DNA of 64,000 bases, from assembly GCA_035441325.1 (NCBI GenBank), contig DAOROA010000015.1, positions 16,501 through 80,500 of the forward strand, read 5' to 3'. Numbering within the stretch: the stretch's first letter is position 1; every line of letters begins with the position of its first letter. This stretch comes from Competibacter_A sp002352125 (GTDB lineage: Bacteria > Pseudomonadota > Gammaproteobacteria > Competibacterales > Competibacteraceae). The notes beneath the pieces were generated by a model that saw only the letters and a list, made by a program, of their open reading frames with translations, had not been told where the DNA came from and made no database searches. Both the position numbers and the translations under genes were made by a program. Shown piece after piece: positions 42,797 to 52,221 of this stretch.

Positions 42797-43534
42797 ATGA
42801 GCCGTTCTCTCGCTAAAGGCGCAGGCTATGTGCTGACCGGCCTGCGTTGGCTGCCCAAAGCTGGCCTGCGCGGTTTTGTGGCGATGCCGTTGCTGATCAA
42901 TACCCTCTTGTTCGGCGGTGGTATCTGGTGGGGTATGTACCGGATGGAGCGCCTCGATCTGGTGTTGCAAGACTGGTTGCCGGGCTGGTTGGCGTGGTTG
43001 CACTGGCTGTTGTGGCCGCTGTTCGTGCTGACGATGCTGGTGGTGGTTTTCTATACTTTCTCCGTGGTAGCCAATTTCGCTGCTGCCCCGTTCAACAACC
43101 TGCTGGCCGAACGGGTCGAAAGGCTGATCGTGCCGACCGGTGCTCCACCGCCACCGGCCAGCTCGAATTGGCTCGATTTGCTGTATTCCCCTTTGGCGGA
43201 GCTACGCAAGCTGCTGTATTTCGTGGGCTGGGCGATTCCGCTGCTGCTGTTGTCGTTCGTGCCGGCAGCCAATGTCGCCGCACCGGTGCTGTGGGCGGTT
43301 TTTACCTCCTGGATGCTGGCGCTGGAATACGCTGATTACCCTCTCGGTAAGCACGGTTTGACGTTCCAAAACCAGCGCCGGCTGCTGCGCCGGCATTGGC
43401 CGCTGACCTTGGGTTTCGGCGGCATGACCTTGCTGCTCACTCTGGTGCCGGTGCTCAATTTCCTGGCAATGCCGGCGGCGGTGATCGGCGCCACCTTGAT
43501 GTGGAATCGGGAATTGGCGCCGGATTCGCGATGA
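42797..43534 (+). CDS. cysZ: CysZ/EI24-family membrane protein
   Basis: 245 residues, AGAGG ribosome site 10 bases upstream. Four to five transmembrane helices: about 25-45, 65-90, 145-170, 205-235. Signatures AAPFNNLLAERVE and ALEYADYPLGKHGLTFQNQR are those of CysZ, an inner-membrane sulphate uptake protein. Overlaps the waaA start by 4 bases (ATGA), an unusual pairing with a lipopolysaccharide gene. Confidence 0.85.
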   Translation: MSRSLAKGAGYVLTGLRWLPKAGLRGFVAMPLLINTLLFGGGIWWGMYRMERLDLVLQDWLPGWLAWLHWLLWPLFVLTMLVVVFYTFSVVANFAAAPFNNLLAERVERLIVPTGAPPPPASSNWLDLLYSPLAELRKLLYFVGWAIPLLLLSFVPAANVAAPVLWAVFTSWMLALEYADYPLGKHGLTFQNQRRLLRRHWPLTLGFGGMTLLLTLVPVLNFLAMPAAVIGATLMWNRELAPDSR

Positions 43535-44826
43535 GAGGCGTAATTCGCTGGCAAATCATGATATTGCGTGGATTGTACACGGCCCTGTTATATTTGGCGC
43601 TGCCGCTGGCGTTGCTGCGATTGTACTGGCGTGGCCGCGGCGATCCAGACCATCGCCGCCGCTGGACCGAGCGGCTCGGTTTCGTGTCGCCCTTGCCCCA
43701 AACCGGCTGTCTGTGGGTTCACGCCGTGTCGGTCGGGGAAACTCGCGCCGCTTTGCCCTTGATTCGCGCCTTGCGCGTTCGTTATCCCGAGTCGCCGTTG
43801 CTGGTGACGGTCACCACCCTGACCGGTTCCCGCCAAGTTCGGGAAGCGCTGGGCGACCAGGTCCATCACGTTTACGCGCCTTACGATTTACCCGGTGCGG
43901 TGCGGCGATTTTTGCGACGAACCCAGCCGAGGCTGGCGGTGATCATGGAAACCGAGTTATGGCCCAACCTGCTGCATCGATGCGCTGCCACTGGTGTGCC
44001 GGTCCTCGTCGCCAATGCCCGGCTGTCGGAGCGTTCGGCGCGCGGCTATGCCCGAGTTCGGGGATTGACCGCCGCGATGCTGCAAGATGTCGCGTTGATC
44101 GCGGCCCAGTCCGAGGCCGACGCCGAGCGCTTTCGCGCGTTGGGCGCCCCCCGAGTGCGAGTGATCGGCAACCTCAAATACGACTTGACGTTGCCGGACG
44201 AGTTGTCCGGACAGGGAATTCGATTGCGCCAGGAATTGCTGGGGGCAAAACGGCTGGTCTGGATCGCCGCCAGCACCCATGCAGGCGAAGAAGAACCGAT
44301 CTTGGAAGCCTTCGCGTTAATTCGCCACCGCTGGCCGGAATTGCTGTTGCTTCTGGTGCCGCGCCATCCAGAGCGGTTCGACGGCGTGGCGGCGCTGTGC
44401 CGGCAACAAAATTTCGACTTGGTCCGCCGCAGCGAACGATGCCCTTGCACGCCGGACACCGCCGTTTTTCTCGGCGATAGCATGGGCGAGCTACTGCTGT
44501 TCTACGCCGCTGCCGATCTTGCTTTCGTCGGCGGTAGCTTGGTTGCCACCGGCGGCCACAACATCCTGGAACCGGCTCTGCTGGGGTTGCCGGTGCTGTT
44601 TGGCCCGCACATGTTCAATTTCAGCGAGGCTAGTCGGCATTTGCTGGATGCGAGAGCGGCTCGGCAAGTCGCCGACGTGGCAGCACTGGCGACCGCCGTG
44701 GATCGGTTGTTGGCCGACCCTCGACTGCGCCAGACGGTTGGCCAGCGTGGACGGGCTGTGGTGGAGCGCCATCGCGGCGCGCTAGCGGCATCGTTGGACT
44801 GCATCGAAACGATTCTCGATGCTTGA
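43531..44826 (+). CDS. waaA: 3-deoxy-D-manno-octulosonic acid transferase
   Basis: 431 residues from ATG 43531; ATG 43558 (MILRGLYTALLY) fits the family N-terminus better and cannot be excluded. Membrane anchor at about 10-30, then GT30 domain: WVHAVSVGETRAALPLI, METELWPNLL with the catalytic Glu, VNARLSERS-like AN-R, GGHNILEPALLGLPVLFGPHMFNF. Transfers Kdo from CMP-Kdo to lipid A at the inner face of the cytoplasmic membrane. Converges with the minus-strand envelope operon 10 bases on. Confidence 0.9.
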   Translation: MRGVIRWQIMILRGLYTALLYLALPLALLRLYWRGRGDPDHRRRWTERLGFVSPLPQTGCLWVHAVSVGETRAALPLIRALRVRYPESPLLVTVTTLTGSRQVREALGDQVHHVYAPYDLPGAVRRFLRRTQPRLAVIMETELWPNLLHRCAATGVPVLVANARLSERSARGYARVRGLTAAMLQDVALIAAQSEADAERFRALGAPRVRVIGNLKYDLTLPDELSGQGIRLRQELLGAKRLVWIAASTHAGEEEPILEAFALIRHRWPELLLLLVPRHPERFDGVAALCRQQNFDLVRRSERCPCTPDTAVFLGDSMGELLLFYAAADLAFVGGSLVATGGHNILEPALLGLPVLFGPHMFNFSEASRHLLDARAARQVADVAALATAVDRLLADPRLRQTVGQRGRAVVERHRGALAASLDCIETILDA

Positions 44827-44836
44827 ATGATGTGTT

Positions 44837-45721
44837 TTATTTGGCCGTATCCCCCACCACCCGACTGGCGGCCAGCAACATCACTTTGGACAACCGGGCC
44901 CGCTGGTCGGCGGTGAGCTTGGTTTTGTTGGCCAGCATCAGTCCGCGGGTGCAAATGGTATCCACCGTGGTGTCGAAACCCCATTTCTTCTCGGCCACGG
45001 TCACGTTCTCGAAGGTGTACACCGCACTGCCATCGGGCAGCTTGTCGTTCAAGTCCCAATCCTTGATCGGTATCAACCGAAAATCTTTTGGATTTTCCAG
45101 CATTACCTGCATTTCAGTGGATTTTGCCATCGGCCGCTGCACTACCATCGCTGCCTGAATCTTGCTGGCATTGCCGCCGCTCTTGATCTGTAGCAACGCT
45201 TCGGCACCATCCACGAAAGCCGGTGCGGTATTCTTGAATTCGGGCTCCAGCACGGTCATGTATTCCCAAGTCACCGCCACGCCGCTATTCGGCGACTGCA
45301 CCGCGATCAGCCTGCCTTTGGGTTTCTGTAAGTCGCCGTCGTCGCGAATATCGCTATCTTTTCCGACCACGATGAACACGCATTCTTTGCCGATCTCGCC
45401 CAGGTTGATGAACTTGCCGGCGAAACCGGGATGGTCTTTGAGATAGTATTTCAAGGCGTCGGCTTGGGTCAGACCAACGTTGACCGGGCTTTGGGGATCG
45501 TCGAGCCGGTTGAGGTTTTCGAGCGAACCGGCGCTAGTTTGCACTTGAGCCGACTGATCCTGTTCGGCCAGCACGCTTTTCAATCGCTCGCCGATGGTGT
45601 TGTAGCCGCCACCGCTTTTGCCGGTGCTGACGACGATTGGCGGATCGGCTGCCTGGACGAGCCCTGCGCCGAGTCCGGCGGCCAGCGCGAGCATATACGG
45701 TAGTCTGGATTTGACGGTCAT
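44837..45721 (-). CDS. TAXI-family periplasmic solute-binding protein
   Basis: 294 residues. Signal peptide about 1-24 (LALAAGLGAGLVQA). VVSTGKSGGGYNTIGERLKSVL and AGSLENLNRL are typical of TAXI-type substrate-binding subunits of TRAP transporters. No TRAP membrane subunit is encoded beside it, so it is an orphan binding protein. It overlaps the acyltransferase gene by 4 bases, in an outer-membrane lipid operon, a curious context. Confidence 0.7.
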   Translation of the reverse strand: MTVKSRLPYMLALAAGLGAGLVQAADPPIVVSTGKSGGGYNTIGERLKSVLAEQDQSAQVQTSAGSLENLNRLDDPQSPVNVGLTQADALKYYLKDHPGFAGKFINLGEIGKECVFIVVGKDSDIRDDGDLQKPKGRLIAVQSPNSGVAVTWEYMTVLEPEFKNTAPAFVDGAEALLQIKSGGNASKIQAAMVVQRPMAKSTEMQVMLENPKDFRLIPIKDWDLNDKLPDGSAVYTFENVTVAEKKWGFDTTVDTICTRGLMLANKTKLTADQRARLSKVMLLAASRVVGDTAK

Positions 45722-46653
45722 GGCGATTTCTCCCTCGACTGGGTTGCGGTCGCGTGTTCGTGATATCGGTATAACAGCTTAGGCGTGCCCGGCGGCCGCG
45801 TCTTGAAACGCTTGTAGGTCCACAAATATTGCGCTGGCAGAGATCGAACCGCCGCTTCGACGCCCCGGTTCAAAGCGGCTACCGATGCTTCCAGCGACCC
45901 GGCGGTGGTCACTTCCGGCAGCGTTCGCAAATGCAGGACGAAACCTCGGCCGCGCGGCAAGCGTTCGGCCCAGGTCAGAAACACCGGCACCCCAGTTTTC
46001 AGGGCCAAGCGCGACACGAGCGTCATGGTGCTGGCGGCGATGCCAAAGAACGGCGCGAACACGCCGCCCTCATCGCCGGGATCCTGGTCGGGCAGGATGC
46101 CGAGAACCTCGCCGTCGCGCAGCGAGGTCAACAAGGCTCGCACGCCGCTGGCGTCGGTCGCCACCACTTTGCCGCCGAGCCGGCCGCGGCCCTGGCGGCT
46201 GAGTTCGTCGAGCCCCAGCCGGCTGGGCCGGTAGAGAATGGTCAACGGGTGGCGGCTGGAATAGTACAAGCCGGCCATCTCCCAAGCTCCTAGATGCGGC
46301 GTGAGCAAAATTGCTCCCCGCTTCTGGCGAACGGTGGCGGCCAACGCCTCTTCGCCGGACACCGGTCCCCGAACCAGGCCCAGCACCCGCTCGCCGCGCC
46401 AGAGCCAGAGTGGCCCCAACTCCAGAAACAACTTGCCGGTTTCCAGCAAATTTCGACGCAAGAGCGCGTCGCGCTCGGCGGCCGGCGAAGCGGGAAAGCA
46501 CAGAGACAGATTGCGTGCGGCGATATTCCGGGGACCATTGCCAGGAATCCGCCACAACAACCAGCCAAAAAACGCGCCGATGGCGTGTGCCAGGGGCAAG
46601 GGCAACAGTGCGGCCAAGCGCAACAGGCCAGTCAGCAACGCCCGCCGGTTCAT
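45718..46653 (-). CDS. LpxL/HtrB-family lipid A acyltransferase
   Basis: 311 residues. Hydrophobic N-terminus (about 5-35). HX4E acyltransferase motif at His120/Glu125 in TPHLGAWE, then ILYRPSR and PDQDPGDEGGVFAPFFG. Adds a secondary acyl chain, such as laurate, to Kdo-lipid A. Convergent waaA supplies Kdo-lipid A, so the two fit one pathway. Overlaps TAXI gene start and follows the DUF2007 gene by 4 bases. Confidence 0.88.
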   Translation of the reverse strand: MNRRALLTGLLRLAALLPLPLAHAIGAFFGWLLWRIPGNGPRNIAARNLSLCFPASPAAERDALLRRNLLETGKLFLELGPLWLWRGERVLGLVRGPVSGEEALAATVRQKRGAILLTPHLGAWEMAGLYYSSRHPLTILYRPSRLGLDELSRQGRGRLGGKVVATDASGVRALLTSLRDGEVLGILPDQDPGDEGGVFAPFFGIAASTMTLVSRLALKTGVPVFLTWAERLPRGRGFVLHLRTLPEVTTAGSLEASVAALNRGVEAAVRSLPAQYLWTYKRFKTRPPGTPKLLYRYHEHATATQSREKSP

Positions 46654-46657
46654 GGCC

Positions 46658-46882
46658 TTATTCGAGCTCTTCAGAATAATCCGATGCCAACACTTCTCGC
46701 GCCCGTGTCAAATCCTTTTCCGCCACCCGGAGTTCGATTCCGTCAGCAACAATACCGAGCTGCAACAGCGAGCGATCTACCAGCGCGCAAGGAATCTCTT
46801 CTGTCAGTAACCGGCCGCGCGCAATCTCGGCCCACAGCGGAACATCGAACACCTTCAGCGTAACCCACGATACGGCGATCAT
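46658..46882 (-). CDS. DUF2007 domain protein
   Basis: 74 residues. The pattern LTEEIPCALVD...GIELRVAEKDLTRAREVLA is the single alpha/beta DUF2007 domain (sometimes called a signal-transducing protein, without firm evidence). Start overlaps the mlaA stop as ATGA. Cytosolic, partner unknown. Confidence 0.7.
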   Translation of the reverse strand: MIAVSWVTLKVFDVPLWAEIARGRLLTEEIPCALVDRSLLQLGIVADGIELRVAEKDLTRAREVLASDYSEELE

Positions 46883-47622
46883 CGGATGGGATTATCCGGT
46901 CCGGTGTCGAAATCGTATTTTGGCTGAGGTGGATTACCGTCGTAAACCAGATTACGCCGCTGCTGCAAATAGGCGCTGCGCTGGAACGAGTAGGGATCGA
47001 TCTGCTCTTCGGCCAATATTCGTTCGATCCGCAGCAGCCCGGATCGCCGGTTGACCAGATTCAATCCCCATAGTCCCCATTGGACCGCTTCGGAATCGGT
47101 TGCCCAGGTGACAGGATTTGTGTAGAAGTCTCCGGCTAACCCGAAGGTGTCGCGCACCGTGCTCGGTCCCAGCAAAGGTAGCACGACGTAGTAACCCTCG
47201 CTGAATCCCCAATAGCCTAGGGTTTGGCCAAAGTCTTCGTTATGTTTCGGTAAATCCATGCGGGTAGCAACATCGAACAGACCAGCCAAGCCGAACGTGG
47301 TATTGAACACAATTCGGCTGCTGTCCATCGCCGCTTGGTGCAACTTGAATTGCAACAGGTCGTTGACCAGCACGACTACGTCGTTCAGGTTGCTGAAAAA
47401 ATTACCGACACTGGCCGTTACCGGCTCGGGCAGCACTTTCTGGTAGGCTTTGGCGACGGGCTTAAAGAGCGCTTTGTCTACCGCCTCGTTGAAATTGAAC
47501 ATGGCGCGATTGTAGCTCCCGAATGGATCGGGATCGTCGCGCAAAAGTTCATTGGCCGGCGCGCAACCCATAAATAGGGCTGTGGCGAGGATGATCGGAA
47601 AACGATAAAAAAACATGTGCAT
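46879..47622 (-). CDS. mlaA: MlaA outer-membrane lipoprotein (VacJ)
   Basis: 247 residues. Signal peptide with lipobox LFMGC (Cys20), then DPFGSYNRAMFNFNEAVDKALFKPVAKAYQKVLPEPV, FGLAGLFDVATRMDLPKHNEDFGQTLGYWGF and LLGPSTVRDTFG: all MlaA/VacJ signatures. Removes mislocalised phospholipids from the outer leaflet of the outer membrane. First gene of the operon mlaA-DUF2007-acyltransferase-TAXI. Confidence 0.92.
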   Translation of the reverse strand: MHMFFYRFPIILATALFMGCAPANELLRDDPDPFGSYNRAMFNFNEAVDKALFKPVAKAYQKVLPEPVTASVGNFFSNLNDVVVLVNDLLQFKLHQAAMDSSRIVFNTTFGLAGLFDVATRMDLPKHNEDFGQTLGYWGFSEGYYVVLPLLGPSTVRDTFGLAGDFYTNPVTWATDSEAVQWGLWGLNLVNRRSGLLRIERILAEEQIDPYSFQRSAYLQQRRNLVYDGNPPQPKYDFDTGPDNPIR

Positions 47623-47669
47623 GGGCCTGGGAATAGAGAAGTTCCAGAGCGAAATTGCCTAATCCAATA

Positions 47670-47726
47670 TTACCCCAACCTGAACTGTTGCGCATGATGC
47701 GCCATCGGGTAGCGCAGTTGGGGTAA
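47670..47726. promoter_or_regulatory. Long dyad upstream of mlaA
   Basis: TTACCCCAAC (47670-47679) and GTTGGGGTAA (47717-47726) are perfect inverted arms with GCGCATGATGCGC nested between. It lies 48 to 104 bases upstream of the mlaA start. Possible regulator site or RNA structure. The rest of 47623-47927 shows no supported gene. Confidence 0.35.
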
Positions 47727-47927
47727 CCAGAATCACGCTTGGAGCTGCGCTGAGAAGATGAGGCAAACGCTTGGATCGAGGATTGGCCTGTTGCCGGCAG
47801 ATTGCCAGAATGCGGACGAAACCGAGAGCGTTGATCGCCAAATCCCGGCGGTTTCGCTCAAGGCGAGGTTATACTATCAAGGCTGGTTTTATCCTTGCCT
47901 CGACGCGAGCCGAAAAGAAGATTGTCT

Positions 47928-49562
47928 ATGCATCCATCTCATTCCAGAGACCCGTTAGCGTGTCTGGAGCAGCTCAACCGGATCGGTATTGCACTGTCTA
48001 AGGAGCGAAATACCGAGAGGTTGCTGGAAACGATTCTTATCGCGGCCAAGAGCCTGCTGAACGCCGATGGCGGTACTTTATATCGGCTCGAAGAAGACAA
48101 CCAACAACTCCATTTCGAGGTGTTGCGCAACGACTCGCTGCATCTCTACATGGGCGGCACGACTGGCGTAGCCATCCCGTTTCCACCGATCCCTTTGTAT
48201 GATCCGGCAGGCCAACCCAATACTGCTATGGTCGTTACCTATGCCGTATTGCACGATACCACGGTCGTGATCGACGATGCCTACACCGACCAGAATTTCG
48301 ATTTCTCCGGGACGCACCATTTCGACCGGCGGACGGGTTACCGTTCTCGTTCTTTTCTGACCGTGCCGATGAAGAATCACGAAGACCGGATCATTGGCGT
48401 GTTCCAGCTCATCAACGCCCTCGATCCGGAAACCGGACAGATCAGGACGTTTTCGTTGGCCGACCGACAATTGGCAGAATCGTTGGCTTCTCAAGCCGCT
48501 ATCGCTCTTACCAACCACCAACTGATCGACCAGCTTCAATCCCTGTTCGAATCGCTCATCGACCTGATCAATGCCGCCCTCGACAAAAAATCCCCCTATA
48601 CCGGTGCCCACTGTCAACGGGTTCCTATCTTGACCACGATGATCGCCGAAGCGGCCAGCCAGTCCGAGCGAGGACGGCTGAAGGATTTTTGCCCCACGCC
48701 CGAGGAGTTGTACGAGATCAAGATCGCCGGCCTGCTGCACGACTGCGGCAAGATCACTACGCCGGTGCACGTCGTGGACAAAGCGACTAAGCTGGAAACC
48801 ATTTTCGACCGCATCCAGTTGATCGAAACCCGTTTCGCAGCACTCGAACGCGATGCCAAGATCGAGTTGTTGCAGGACAAACTGACGGCGTTGGAGCGGG
48901 GCGATCTAGCGGCCATTCCGCTTTTGGAGCAGCGATTTCGCGATCGGTTAGCGGCCTTGGCGGACGATTTGGAACATCTGCGCCGCTGCAACGTCGGCGG
49001 TGAATCCATGCGCGCAGAAGATCAAGAGCGAGTCCGACGAATTGCCGCGCGGCGCTGGATCGGACCGGATGGTCAGGAATGCGATCTTTTATCCGAAAAT
49101 GAAGTCCATAACCTTTGTATTCCTAAAGGTACCCTTAATCCGGAGGAGCGAGCTATCGTCGAAGAGCATGTCTTACTAACATTGCGTATGTTGAAAGCCC
49201 TGCCTTGGCCCAAGCCATTGCGTAACGTGCCGGAGTATGCGGGAGGTCATCATGAGCATCTCGATGGCGGCGGTTATCCTCGTGGCCTGCGCGACCAGGA
49301 ACTGACCTTGCAAGCCCGCATCATCAGCTTAGCCGACACGTTCGAAGCGTTGACCGCCCGCGACCGGCCTTATAAACCCGGTAAACCGCTTAGCGAGGCC
49401 CTCGCCATTCTCGGCCAGATGGCGCAAGACCGCCGGATCGACCCCGATCTGTTCGACGCGTTCGTCCGCGACGAGATTTGGCTGAAATACGCCAGGCAGT
49501 ATTTGCCCCCGGAGCAAATCGACGCGGTAGACGTTGACCGAATTCCAGGTTATGTCCCCTAG
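47928..49562 (+). CDS. GAF and HD-GYP domain phosphodiesterase
   Basis: 544 residues from ATG 47928; a TTG at 47895 would add 11. GAF domain about 20-190 (SLLNADGGTLYRLEED, DDAYTDQNFDFSGTHHFDRRTGYRSRSFLTVPM). HD-GYP domain about 210-530: HD pair His271/Asp272 (LLHDCGKI), HHEHLDGGGYP and ISLADTFEALTARDRPYK. The Glu/Arg-rich insertion at about 285-400 is long. Probably breaks down cyclic di-GMP or a related dinucleotide in response to a GAF-bound ligand. Cytosolic, monocistronic. Confidence 0.85.
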   Translation: MHPSHSRDPLACLEQLNRIGIALSKERNTERLLETILIAAKSLLNADGGTLYRLEEDNQQLHFEVLRNDSLHLYMGGTTGVAIPFPPIPLYDPAGQPNTAMVVTYAVLHDTTVVIDDAYTDQNFDFSGTHHFDRRTGYRSRSFLTVPMKNHEDRIIGVFQLINALDPETGQIRTFSLADRQLAESLASQAAIALTNHQLIDQLQSLFESLIDLINAALDKKSPYTGAHCQRVPILTTMIAEAASQSERGRLKDFCPTPEELYEIKIAGLLHDCGKITTPVHVVDKATKLETIFDRIQLIETRFAALERDAKIELLQDKLTALERGDLAAIPLLEQRFRDRLAALADDLEHLRRCNVGGESMRAEDQERVRRIAARRWIGPDGQECDLLSENEVHNLCIPKGTLNPEERAIVEEHVLLTLRMLKALPWPKPLRNVPEYAGGHHEHLDGGGYPRGLRDQELTLQARIISLADTFEALTARDRPYKPGKPLSEALAILGQMAQDRRIDPDLFDAFVRDEIWLKYARQYLPPEQIDAVDVDRIPGYVP

Positions 49563-49836
49563 ATGATGATGTAAGCAGGCTTTTTGCGCCTAGCCGCGCA
49601 GTACTTGCCGCCTCCCAGATCCCTTCTCGCCGCACGGCAGGCGGTACGACAGGGTCGCCGGAGTTTCAACGATGCAGGGAAAGAAATGCGGCTGAACCCC
49701 TATAGACTCATGCTAGACAAGCTAGCGCCTAGCATTGCAAGGAACGGATCGATGTTATTTTATTGATTGATAAATAAAAAAATGCGGTTTTGGTAGATTT
49801 GGCAGATTTGTTGTTTTGTTTTTAGGTTATTTTTTG

Positions 49837-49865
49837 TTGACGCTATTCTTGTTTTGTACTATTTT
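49837..49865 (+). promoter_or_regulatory. Putative promoter of the metalloprotease gene
   Basis: TTGACG (49837-49842), 17-base spacer, TATTTT (49860-49865) in a strongly AT-rich stretch 64 bases before ATG 49929. The region 49563-49928 has no gene; it is much lower in GC than its neighbours. Confidence 0.5.
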
Positions 49866-49928
49866 GAATACATATATAGTCTTTTTTTTGCATTTTAAGG
49901 CTGTTTTAAATGGTTTAAAGGTATAGAT

Positions 49929-52184
49929 ATGGGTATATTGTTTTCTCATCAAAATTCTTTTGGAATGTTTTCGCGACTAAATTGGGTCTACTTAGCCTGC
50001 GCGGGGGCAATTATGATTTTGGCGATCATGGCAAAATCATCGCTCGCGAGCCCGGTTACCGAGAGGTCTGATACCGGCATGTCCGCTACGGAAGAAATTT
50101 CCGATCTGTTGGTGTTTGAGGAAAGCCGGCTTCGGCATAAACCTTCAAAGTTGAGCATGCCCCTAGTTGGTCGCTATGCGGTGAGCCTGAACCCGCAGAT
50201 GAGAGACCTGACCGCGCTGCCCAAGGCAGTTTATTTTTCGTTACCCAGGGGAGCTCGCTACGAGGTCGTGCAGGATAACCAGATGACCCATCGCAGCGGC
50301 AACGTCACTTGGGTCGGTTATCTCAGGGGTTACGGCAACGATTATCGAGCGCTGATCACCACTGGCCAAGGACGTTCTTTTGGACAGATTTTGACCCCAG
50401 ACGGAGAATTTCTGGTAGAAAGCGACGAATCGGGAACGTGGCTGATCGACGTGCAGGCAGCGGGTTTGACGCCAGGAGATTTGGCGGACGACGCGGTTCC
50501 ATCGCTTTTTGGTAGAGAAGAGACTGATATAAATAAACCCATTACAAATGGAATGGTTCGACAGATGGCCGAACCGTTCAACGCTATGGCGAGCTTGACA
50601 GCGCAGCCCCAGGCTGCCAGCAATACCACGATAGACGTCATGCTGCTCTATACTGCGGGTATGGCCAATCGTTATGGTGCCGGCCTGTCAACACGCTTAG
50701 ATAATTTGATCGCCATTGCCAACCAAGCTTATTTGGATAGCCAAATCCAGATTACCCTGCGCTTGGTCCGCACCGTTCAGGTCAACTACAGCGATACCAC
50801 CGACAATTTGACCGCCCTGAACGCATTAACCGATGGTACCGATCCCGGTTTAGCGTTAGTCAAGACCGTGCGGGATCAGTATGGCGCTGATCTGGTGGCT
50901 TTGCTGCGACCGTTCAGCAACGCGACTCACGGGGGGTGCGGCGTGGCTTGGGTGAACGGTTATAATGGCCAACCGGTCAGTTCGGGTAAAGAATCCGGTT
51001 ACGCGGTAGTGGGCGATGGTAAAGATGTGGGTGGCAGCGCCTATTATTGTCTCGATTTATCGCTCACCCACGAGCTGGGTCATAACATGGGTAGCGTTCA
51101 TGACCGGGCTAATTCCAGTTTTCAAGGCGCCTTTTCGTATTCTTATGGCTATGGAGGTACCAATTTTGGTACGGTAATGAGCTATATCAATCCGAGGATT
51201 GGTAAGTTTTCCAGTCCAAATATCACTTGCGCGAGCGGGATAGCTTGCGGCACTGTTAACGATGATAACGCCCGTTCGTTAAATAACACTCGTGTCGATG
51301 TGGCGAACTTCAGACCAACACAAGTTGCAACCTTGGATGTTCTAAAACTTGCTGGGCTCAACAGCGCCGGCCAAATTTACTATACGACTAATTTGAGCAC
51401 TTGGACCAACGTTCCCGGGACGCTCGAGCAGCTCGTAGCGGGTGATTTCGACGGCGACCGGCAGGCCGATCTAGCTGGCGTCAGCGGCGCCGGCGCCATC
51501 TACTACTCCACCAACAAAACAAGCTGGACCCGCATCTCCGGCACCTTGACCCAACTGGTGGCGGGTGATTTCGACGGCGACGGGCGGGCTGACCTCGCGG
51601 GCCTCAACGACGCCGGTCGAATCTACTACTCCACCAATCTCGGGACCTGGACCAACATCCCCGGCCAGTTGAGCCAGTTGGTGGCGGGTGATTTCGACGG
51701 CGACGGGCGGGCCGATCTTGCGGGCGTCAACAGCGCCGGTTACATTTATTACAGCACTAACCTGCGCAGTTGGACCAACATCCCCGGCAGGCTCGTCCAG
51801 GTCGCGGTGGGCGATTTCGACGGCGACGGGCGGGCGGATCTTGCGGGCGTCAACAGCGCCGGTTACATTTATTACAGCACTAACCTGCGCAGTTGGACCA
51901 ACATCCCCGGCAGGCTCGTCCAGGTCGCGGTGGGCGATTTCGACGGCGATGGTCGGGCTGATCTTGCGGGCGTCAACAGCGCCGGTTACATCTACTACTC
52001 CACTAACCTTAAGAACTGGACCCGCATCCCTGGCGCTCTGGTACGCGTGGTGAGCGGCGATTTCGACGGCGACGGGCGGGCCGATCTCGCGGGTGTCAAC
52101 AGTGCTGGCAATATCTACTACACCTTGACTCTCGGCCCCTGGACCAACATTCCTGGCCAACTGGTGGCGTTGAGTGGATGGTGA
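49929..52184 (+). CDS. Exported reprolysin-like zinc metalloprotease with seven FG-GAP-like repeats
   Basis: 751 residues, AAAGG ribosome site. An N-terminal hydrophobic export segment lies at about 20-38, then a propeptide-like region. Catalytic zinc site HELGHNMGSVHD (His381, Glu382, His385, His391) is of the HExxHxxGxxHD type of reprolysin/M12B and related peptidases; a Met-turn follows (MSYINP). From residue about 474 come seven 41-residue (123-base) repeats with LAGVNSAGYIYYSTN and a DFDGDGRAD calcium loop. Seven is the number needed for one beta-propeller. Probably a secreted or surface protease. Confidence 0.85.
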   Translation: MGILFSHQNSFGMFSRLNWVYLACAGAIMILAIMAKSSLASPVTERSDTGMSATEEISDLLVFEESRLRHKPSKLSMPLVGRYAVSLNPQMRDLTALPKAVYFSLPRGARYEVVQDNQMTHRSGNVTWVGYLRGYGNDYRALITTGQGRSFGQILTPDGEFLVESDESGTWLIDVQAAGLTPGDLADDAVPSLFGREETDINKPITNGMVRQMAEPFNAMASLTAQPQAASNTTIDVMLLYTAGMANRYGAGLSTRLDNLIAIANQAYLDSQIQITLRLVRTVQVNYSDTTDNLTALNALTDGTDPGLALVKTVRDQYGADLVALLRPFSNATHGGCGVAWVNGYNGQPVSSGKESGYAVVGDGKDVGGSAYYCLDLSLTHELGHNMGSVHDRANSSFQGAFSYSYGYGGTNFGTVMSYINPRIGKFSSPNITCASGIACGTVNDDNARSLNNTRVDVANFRPTQVATLDVLKLAGLNSAGQIYYTTNLSTWTNVPGTLEQLVAGDFDGDRQADLAGVSGAGAIYYSTNKTSWTRISGTLTQLVAGDFDGDGRADLAGLNDAGRIYYSTNLGTWTNIPGQLSQLVAGDFDGDGRADLAGVNSAGYIYYSTNLRSWTNIPGRLVQVAVGDFDGDGRADLAGVNSAGYIYYSTNLRSWTNIPGRLVQVAVGDFDGDGRADLAGVNSAGYIYYSTNLKNWTRIPGALVRVVSGDFDGDGRADLAGVNSAGNIYYTLTLGPWTNIPGQLVALSGW
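51348..52180 (+). repeat. Seven 123-base coding repeats (array 1)
   Basis: Tandem units with a 123-base period inside the metalloprotease gene. Units 4 to 6 are nearly identical in DNA, and identical for long stretches to array 2 at 52582-53415. Confidence 0.85.
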
Positions 52185-52221
52185 ATGCTAGTACCATGTA
52201 AATTGCAATGTTGCCGACTGT

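Noticed and set aside
51688..52053. 121-residue frame inside the propeller repeats
   Set aside because: Out-of-frame reading of repetitive coding DNA.
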